DNA of 64,000 nucleotides from contig CAYLUN010000014.1 of the NCBI GenBank assembly GCA_964386865.1, forward strand, positions 27,089-91,088, written 5' to 3'. This stretch comes from CAYLUN01 sp964386865. GTDB lineage: Bacteria > Verrucomicrobiota > Kiritimatiellia > RFP12 > UBA1067. Position 1 is the first letter of the stretch. The number at the start of each line of letters is the position of its first letter. A program made the position numbers and the translations under genes. Under the pieces are notes generated by a model that was given only the letters and a program-made list of their open reading frames with translations, had not been told where the DNA came from and searched no databases. Below, one piece after another: positions 59,134-64,000 of the stretch.

Positions 59134-61247
59134 TTGACTGCCTCCGCTTTGACGAACTTCTCCTCGAGATAAGGCTTGGTTCGTCGAACGTATTCTCCGC
59201 CCTCCCAGCGCATGTTCTTGAAGCGCGTTATGATAAAGAGGTCGTCGGGTGTCATGCTGGTGCCCTTGACATACTCGTCGCCGGCCGACTTATAATACGC
59301 TTCGTCCCAGCCACTGACCTTGTCCGGCAGCGCAACCGTGCTGACCGTGTAGGGCGTGGTCTTGCCGTCTTTATTGTGGGCTTCAGCAATTCGCTTGGCA
59401 GCGGGCAACCAATTCTTCTCGACCTCTTCCTTCAGTCCGCCGGCCGCCCGAAGCGACAAGGTGTTCAGCTTATGCCAGTCATCCAGTTGCCAGCCGTAGG
59501 GGTTATGCAAGTCGGAAAGCTTGACGCGGACCGTGCTCCAGCCCTGGTTCGGCAGATCGAAAAACCCATAGAACCGGTCTTCAACCCAGTTGGCTTCCAT
59601 GAAGGAACGGTTGACAACAACGCCGATTTTCGCACCCGCCGCAGGCGCGTTGAATTCAAAGACCAACTCCGCGCCTTTCGGCCCTATAAAGAGCGGACAG
59701 TTGATTTTGCGCGTGCTGATGTTCCACCAATAGCTGTTATCCAACCCCGAGCGCGTCCAGTCGCGTCCGCCATTGGCAAAGTCGTCGATGAGACGGTTTG
59801 ACGCGGCTTGCGTCTTGACGTTAGCCGCCTGCAACTCCTTCGGCCATGCATAGGCGTAGTCGCTCGAGACCGCCATTTCGCTCAGGCCATCGTAACTGTG
59901 GTTCGGCTCCTTGATCGGGTCGATCGCATAGATGGCATTCGCAAAGGCGAAGAGCGGCTCGTCGTTGAAGCTGAGCGGACATTGGGTCTGCCACGTGCCG
60001 TCCGCGTTCTTCTTCGGAGTGCCCGTGATCCAGAAACGGGTCAGGCAATTCCGCCCGTCGGTGTAGAACATCTCGATCCGCTTGAAGGTCAACGCCGTCT
60101 TCGGCAGCGTCACCTTGAAGACGGGGATGCCGTCGGCCTGCTTGAGCAGGAGTTCGCTTTTCGGCGATTCTGGAAATTTAAACTCGCCCTTCAGCTTGTC
60201 TTGGAACCAGAGGTAGTCAGCGATCTGGACTTCCGGCGGCGCACTGTGGTTGAAGTTCGCGCCGAGGACATAGCGCTTGTCGCCGGAAACCTGGTTCACG
60301 GCCTCAACGCTGTTCCAGTCCGGGCAGTGGAAATCGTTGGAAGCGCCGCGCAGCAGCACCGGGACCTTGATATATTTCCAGTGTCCGCCCTCGTCGAATT
60401 CGCGCATCATCTTCCCATACTTCTCTTCCGTTTCCTTTCCAAGCCCCTGCGCCTGCCCGGTAATGATCTCATGCTTATCCATCTTGCCGCCGCAGCCGCC
60501 GCACTGGGGAACGACCGCCGCCAGACGCGGATCAATGCTTTCACAGACAGTCAGGCTGCCGCCGGTGGAATAGCCGGTGATGCCGATTTTCTTCGGATTT
60601 ACCTCTGACTGCCGCATCATGAACGTGATGATCCTTCGTCCGGAGATCTGCCGGGGAAAGAGCCAGTTATTGCGCGGGCTGATCACCGCATCGATGGTTT
60701 TATCTGAACTGTTGAAGCCCCAGACCGGCCCCGGATTGCTATCGGCATTCAACGCGCCCCAGTCGGTGTTCGGAAGTCCGGCCGCCTCGCCGCCCATCTT
60801 CTCGTTCATGTTGTGGTTCGGATTGAAGCAGGCGTAACCGAGACGGGCATAATGCAGCGCGCTGCCCTCGCCCCCGGTTTGCGGACCGCCGTTCGTATTC
60901 ATGATGGCGGGAAGATTCTTCGCGCCTTTGGGGTAAGCCCAGTAGCCGCAGACGATGGACTTCTTCCCCTGAAATGTGCCGACCGTCAACTGCACCCAGT
61001 TGACGACGATGCCATCCTTGGTCTCCCACGTCTTGTGGATTTTTGCTTCCAGCGGGTTGTTCTTGTCATAGCTCGCATCGTAGTCTTTCCACATCTCAGG
61101 AAGCGTCTGCGGCACATCCTTGGGGCCTGTGATGCGCGGCACTTCTCCCTTGCCCCAGATGTCCATCGCGTAGACACTCATGGATTGCGTGAGGACCAGA
61201 GCAGTCAATGCCTGTGCTGCCCATTTCTGAAGACGAAGTGATGTCAT
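59130..61247 (-). CDS. Secreted alpha/beta-hydrolase carbohydrate esterase, paralogue D
   Basis: 705 aa, the longest and most divergent of the four. Signal peptide (about 1-27; ALTALVLTQSMSVYA). GITGYSTGGSLTV has nucleophile Ser227; GASNDFHCPDWNS gives a likely acid and GANFNHSAPPE a likely His. The C-terminal module (GAELVFEFNAPAAG, RFKNMRWEGGEYV) matches the other copies. Its sequence around the active site (CGGCGGKMDKHE) contains an extra Cys-rich stretch. Leads the esterase pair and is preceded by the shared upstream element at 61332-61351. Confidence 0.8.
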   Translation of the reverse strand: MTSLRLQKWAAQALTALVLTQSMSVYAMDIWGKGEVPRITGPKDVPQTLPEMWKDYDASYDKNNPLEAKIHKTWETKDGIVVNWVQLTVGTFQGKKSIVCGYWAYPKGAKNLPAIMNTNGGPQTGGEGSALHYARLGYACFNPNHNMNEKMGGEAAGLPNTDWGALNADSNPGPVWGFNSSDKTIDAVISPRNNWLFPRQISGRRIITFMMRQSEVNPKKIGITGYSTGGSLTVCESIDPRLAAVVPQCGGCGGKMDKHEIITGQAQGLGKETEEKYGKMMREFDEGGHWKYIKVPVLLRGASNDFHCPDWNSVEAVNQVSGDKRYVLGANFNHSAPPEVQIADYLWFQDKLKGEFKFPESPKSELLLKQADGIPVFKVTLPKTALTFKRIEMFYTDGRNCLTRFWITGTPKKNADGTWQTQCPLSFNDEPLFAFANAIYAIDPIKEPNHSYDGLSEMAVSSDYAYAWPKELQAANVKTQAASNRLIDDFANGGRDWTRSGLDNSYWWNISTRKINCPLFIGPKGAELVFEFNAPAAGAKIGVVVNRSFMEANWVEDRFYGFFDLPNQGWSTVRVKLSDLHNPYGWQLDDWHKLNTLSLRAAGGLKEEVEKNWLPAAKRIAEAHNKDGKTTPYTVSTVALPDKVSGWDEAYYKSAGDEYVKGTSMTPDDLFIITRFKNMRWEGGEYVRRTKPYLEEKFVKAEAVK

Positions 61248-61331
61248 GGTGAGTTCCCGGTGATGGTTATGATGCGTTCAACTCCTCTTTTCTCGGGGGA
61301 AATGTGTTACAGCCTACGCGAAACCTGCTCT

Positions 61332-61351
61332 TTTGTCATGTCGTGCAAATG
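61332..61351 (-). promoter_or_regulatory. Shared upstream element, copy 2
   Basis: Minus strand CATTTGCACGACATGACAAA, 84 bp upstream of the paralogue D start; 18 of 20 identical to the copy at 52627-52646. Only the purine/pyrimidine at two positions differs. Confidence 0.6.
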
Positions 61352-61362
61352 TACCACAAAAG

Positions 61363-61447
61363 AAGTGTCAGTAAGTTGGGGAGAGGGAGAAATGCGCGAA
61401 TGCGTGAATAAAACTTGAAGCTGGGTGTTTCCAACTTACTGACACTT
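61363..61447. repeat. 85-bp element with perfect 17-bp terminal inverted repeats
   Basis: AAGTGTCAGTAAGTTGG (61363-61379) and its exact reverse complement (61431-61447) enclose a 51-bp interior. It lies between the SGNH esterase stop and the paralogue D promoter region. Size and ends fit a MITE-like or REP-type mobile repeat; folded as RNA it would also form a strong hairpin. Confidence 0.8.
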
Positions 61448-61479
61448 ATTATTCGGGCTATCCGATAGAACGCTCAGTT

Positions 61480-62922
61480 TTAGTGCTCTGTCAGCTTCCT
61501 ATATCGTTTGACTATTTCTTCCCTGTCTTTGCCGACAATCACAAACAGATCCATGGGTTGGTCGCCATAATGATACGACATCTTCAATCCATTATTCTTT
61601 CCGAGATTCAGGCCGACCCGTTTGTCAACGTTCAGCAGCATCCCGTAATTTCGGCTCGACACGAAAGCCGGCACCGTGTCGGGCGTGGTTTTATAGTGCC
61701 GGCTGACGGACTGACCTGTCACATTTACGCCATCCGGCAAAGAGAAAAACTGTTCGTCCTTCCCCATCCGGAACTCCCAGGTGGCCATCGTATTCTCATA
61801 GCCAATGCCATTGCCATCTTGGAGCATTCCCTGAGTCCAGAGCCACTGAATGCCCATATTTTCTTTGAGAAATGTGAGCGGAATACCATCTGTCGCCCAG
61901 GTCCTCACGCTCAGCGCCTTGCCCTTGTCTTCGATGATCAGGTCCGACACTTGCCCGGTCTGCTTGACAACCGGCATCTTGTCGGCTGCTGGAAAATCCT
62001 CGCCAGCCCGCACGATCTGCATCCGCAGGACATAATGGTCGTAGGCTGTCAACGTCCAGCGCCAACCGGTTGTCGAATGAACCATCAGGCTCTTACCCTG
62101 CATTTCATGATAGGCATACACGCCGCGCAACTGGGGATCCGGCTTGATCTCCGGCCTAGCCGCCCCCGGCGTGTAGGTGATCATCTTGCTTCTTTCCGCG
62201 ACGGTATAGGGCTTGTCGGGATTCACTCGGAATGTTTCCGGCTTGAGATCCCCGCTCAGGGCCTTCAAAAGGGAGTCGGCGACTTTTTTCGCCATAAAGG
62301 CTTGCCCATCTTTATTGAAATGAACATCGCTCCGTATACCATACTCCTTCAGATGCGGCAGCATATACGCGTAGAGGTCGTCAATCATTACGCCGTTCTC
62401 CTTCATCACAACTTCCGCGATTTTGTTATACAAATACTCATCGCCGCTGTGACGTCCGGGCCCGGGATCAGGAATCGGCGTGATCGTCCCCCAGATCAAT
62501 TTGTCCGTGCGGCCTTTCAGGATACGGACCAGCTCACGCAGATTCTTCTCGTACGTCGCAGGATCCACCATCCGCTGACCTTTAAGCGTGTCATTATAGA
62601 AGTTGCCCGTGGTTTCATCGTAAGAGACGATGCACATGTCCCAGAGCCCGCAGTTGAAATGGATGACATCCGCCTTGCCTTCTCCGAGAAGTGTTTTCAA
62701 CGTGCTGTCAATCCCGCTCAACGTGATTTTGCTGGAGAGTGCTGCGCCGATTTTGACATCCACCTGACCCTTGAGCAGCTCCTTCAGCGGTTCTGAATAT
62801 CCGCTGATGCAGATGGAGTCCCCGATCACCAGCGCTGTGGGCAGGGGTTTTATCGCTGACTCCGCAGCCGTTAACCCCGTTGCGCAGGCAAGGAGCAGGA
62901 GATGTGCAATAAATTGTTTCAC
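61480..62922 (-). CDS. Secreted SGNH/GDSL esterase with C-terminal second domain
   Basis: 480 aa. Signal peptide (about 1-20). SGNH hydrolase domain (about 25-225): block I LVIGDSICIS (Ser36), block III-like HFNCGLWDM (Asn90, Gly92) and block V SDVHFNKDG (Asp199, His201). The C-terminal about 250 residues form a beta-rich domain (VYAYHEMQGKSLMVHSTTGW, TWEFRMGKDEQFFSLP). SGNH proteins of this kind are deacetylases of sugars. The start overlaps the stop of the GH78 end piece by four bases. Confidence 0.85.
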   Translation of the reverse strand: MKQFIAHLLLLACATGLTAAESAIKPLPTALVIGDSICISGYSEPLKELLKGQVDVKIGAALSSKITLSGIDSTLKTLLGEGKADVIHFNCGLWDMCIVSYDETTGNFYNDTLKGQRMVDPATYEKNLRELVRILKGRTDKLIWGTITPIPDPGPGRHSGDEYLYNKIAEVVMKENGVMIDDLYAYMLPHLKEYGIRSDVHFNKDGQAFMAKKVADSLLKALSGDLKPETFRVNPDKPYTVAERSKMITYTPGAARPEIKPDPQLRGVYAYHEMQGKSLMVHSTTGWRWTLTAYDHYVLRMQIVRAGEDFPAADKMPVVKQTGQVSDLIIEDKGKALSVRTWATDGIPLTFLKENMGIQWLWTQGMLQDGNGIGYENTMATWEFRMGKDEQFFSLPDGVNVTGQSVSRHYKTTPDTVPAFVSSRNYGMLLNVDKRVGLNLGKNNGLKMSYHYGDQPMDLFVIVGKDREEIVKRYRKLTEH

Positions 62923-63998
62923 GGGGTCAAGCCTTTAATTTCCTTGTTGTCTGGACGGCCCCATACTTCTACTTCTGCCAGAGTCAATATATTGGAGGAG
63001 CGCAACTGTATCCTGACATAGCGCCCTGTCACGTTGTCCAGCTTGATTTCGGTCGGAGTGCCCATGACTTCAGCCTGATGCAGAACAGTCGGCCATGTCG
63101 AACCGTCGGCTCCAATCATGATGTCGTAATTCGACGCGCGCTGCGCATCAGTATCGGTACGATTGAAGCATTTGATGGTGCGGATCTGGCAGCTCTCACC
63201 AAGGTCAACCTGCCACCAGGCGTTCGCATCCGACCCGGTGTGAGTAACGCTGTTGTTGAAAAACGTACCGTCGCTATTGCCGTCAATCGCCCGTGCGGCA
63301 ATGGCGTCCTTATATCCGATGGAGCTTTGCGTCGCAATGCCGTCAAGCGCGAGGTTGTAGTCTGCGGTGGTCAGCGTGTATTCCGCAGTGATCTTCTTGT
63401 CGCCGTCCATCTTGATCGTGGCCGGATTTTTGCTTCCCGACAGATCCCCGCTCCATGCTGAAAAGAGATGCTTGCCGTCAGGTTTGACGTTCAGCGTCAC
63501 ACATGATCCAGCTTGATAAGGGCCTTCAGCGGGCATCAGTTGGACTTTTCCGCCTGCACTTGCTACCGAGAGCTTGTAGAACTTTGTCACCTCGTAATCG
63601 CCGGACTTGGCATTCTCAACAGTCATTCCGGGCGGTATGGTTCCGCGCGTCTTGATGGTGTTATCGGCCTGGCGTTCGTGGCGGACCTGAATAAGCCCGA
63701 GCGGTGTCGGATACGAGCCTTCCGCCCACCTCAGCGTGCCGAGCTGCGGCACGATACGGACACGTGTGAAGCCAGGTGCGGCAGGCGTGATGCCGAGGAC
63801 TGTCCGGCTCAGCCACGGCGTCGGGCCACTCGACCAGCCATGACACAAGCTGTGCCGGTAACCGACGTAGCAAAAGCCGCCGAAATCGCCGTGGATATCT
63901 TTTTTTCCAGGCGGCGTCAGTTCATCAATCCGGCCTGCATTCTCCGTCCATTCGATATTGAAGTCCTCCCAGAAGGTCGTGGCTCCAAAATCGAGCAT
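62919..63998 (-). CDS. C-terminal part of a second GH78-like rhamnosidase, truncated by window edge
   Basis: 359 residues of an unfinished gene. The visible part begins with the end of a GH78 barrel (GYRHSLCHGWSSGPTPWLS, then VLGITPAAPGFTRVRIVP), then a short beta domain and an InlB-like repeat (GKVQLMPAEGPYQAGSCVTL, FSAWSGDLSGSKNPATIKMD) and a C-terminal F5/8 type C (discoidin) module (about 220-350; LALDGIATQSSIGYKDAI, AWWQVDLGESCQIRTIKC). The 5' part and any promoter lie outside the window. The downstream SGNH gene starts inside its stop codon. Confidence 0.82.
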   Translation of the reverse strand: MLDFGATTFWEDFNIEWTENAGRIDELTPPGKKDIHGDFGGFCYVGYRHSLCHGWSSGPTPWLSRTVLGITPAAPGFTRVRIVPQLGTLRWAEGSYPTPLGLIQVRHERQADNTIKTRGTIPPGMTVENAKSGDYEVTKFYKLSVASAGGKVQLMPAEGPYQAGSCVTLNVKPDGKHLFSAWSGDLSGSKNPATIKMDGDKKITAEYTLTTADYNLALDGIATQSSIGYKDAIAARAIDGNSDGTFFNNSVTHTGSDANAWWQVDLGESCQIRTIKCFNRTDTDAQRASNYDIMIGADGSTWPTVLHQAEVMGTPTEIKLDNVTGRYVRIQLRSSNILTLAEVEVWGRPDNKEIKGLTP

Positions 63999-64000
63999 CG

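Noticed and set aside
61363..61447. Ordinary intrinsic terminator
   Set aside because: The arms are long and exact, but the 51-bp loop and lack of a T tract are unlike a rho-independent terminator, so a mobile-type repeat is favoured.
1..64000. tRNA, rRNA, riboswitch and prophage features
   Set aside because: No tRNA-like cloverleaf, rRNA segment, known riboswitch core or phage structural gene was recognised by reading; a covariance-model scan would be needed to exclude small RNAs.

Overview
The window looks like chromosomal DNA of a free-living, glycan-degrading Gram-negative bacterium of the PVC group (Kiritimatiellota, Lentisphaerota or Verrucomicrobiota are the best guesses). The reasons are an outer-membrane TolB-Pal pair, secreted glycoside hydrolases with Tat or Sec signals, discoidin (F5/8 type C) modules, autotransporter-type beta-strand repeats and high GC. 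The phylum is inferred from gene content; no rRNA or tRNA gene is visible in the window.

Positions 1-24103 (almost all + strand) are a loose glycan-degradation region: a truncated sugar porter, a GH38 alpha-mannosidase, a GH109 alpha-N-acetylgalactosaminidase-like protein, a BNR sialidase, a GH123-like beta-GalNAcase, a beta-helix protein and three less certain TIM-barrel hydrolases. The set would suit mannose-, GalNAc- and sialic-acid-bearing glycoconjugates. It is interrupted by mobile and decaying DNA: a REP-associated transposase (RAYT) with its palindromes, a secreted protein containing five 585-bp tandem repeats, and fragments of a LysR regulator, a sialidase, a thioredoxin reductase and a discoidin protein.

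Positions 24252-39922 are core chromosome, GC-rich and compact: vanZ-like and hexose-phosphate epimerase genes, a conserved EF-hand-like membrane protein, nadA, then (divergent) tolB-pal-tatA/B-tatC-hisB-hisA-M16 peptidase. Convergent to that run are a histidine kinase/response regulator pair, a membrane protein, a CorA-like channel and an inositol monophosphatase.

Positions 40155-63998 (all - strand) are a lower-GC, tightly packed polysaccharide-degradation locus: a GH78 end piece with discoidin module (cut by the window edge), an SGNH esterase, four paralogous secreted alpha/beta-hydrolase esterases, a secreted M11-type metallopeptidase with passenger-like repeats, a GH78-GH43-like fusion, an orphan 974-aa secreted protein and a GH29 fucosidase. 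Four esterases plus one SGNH esterase beside rhamnosidases and a fucosidase point to a heavily acylated rhamnose/fucose polysaccharide. Two of the esterase transcription units share an 18/20-bp upstream element at nearly the same distance from the start codon. This locus is the best candidate for an undescribed system in the window.
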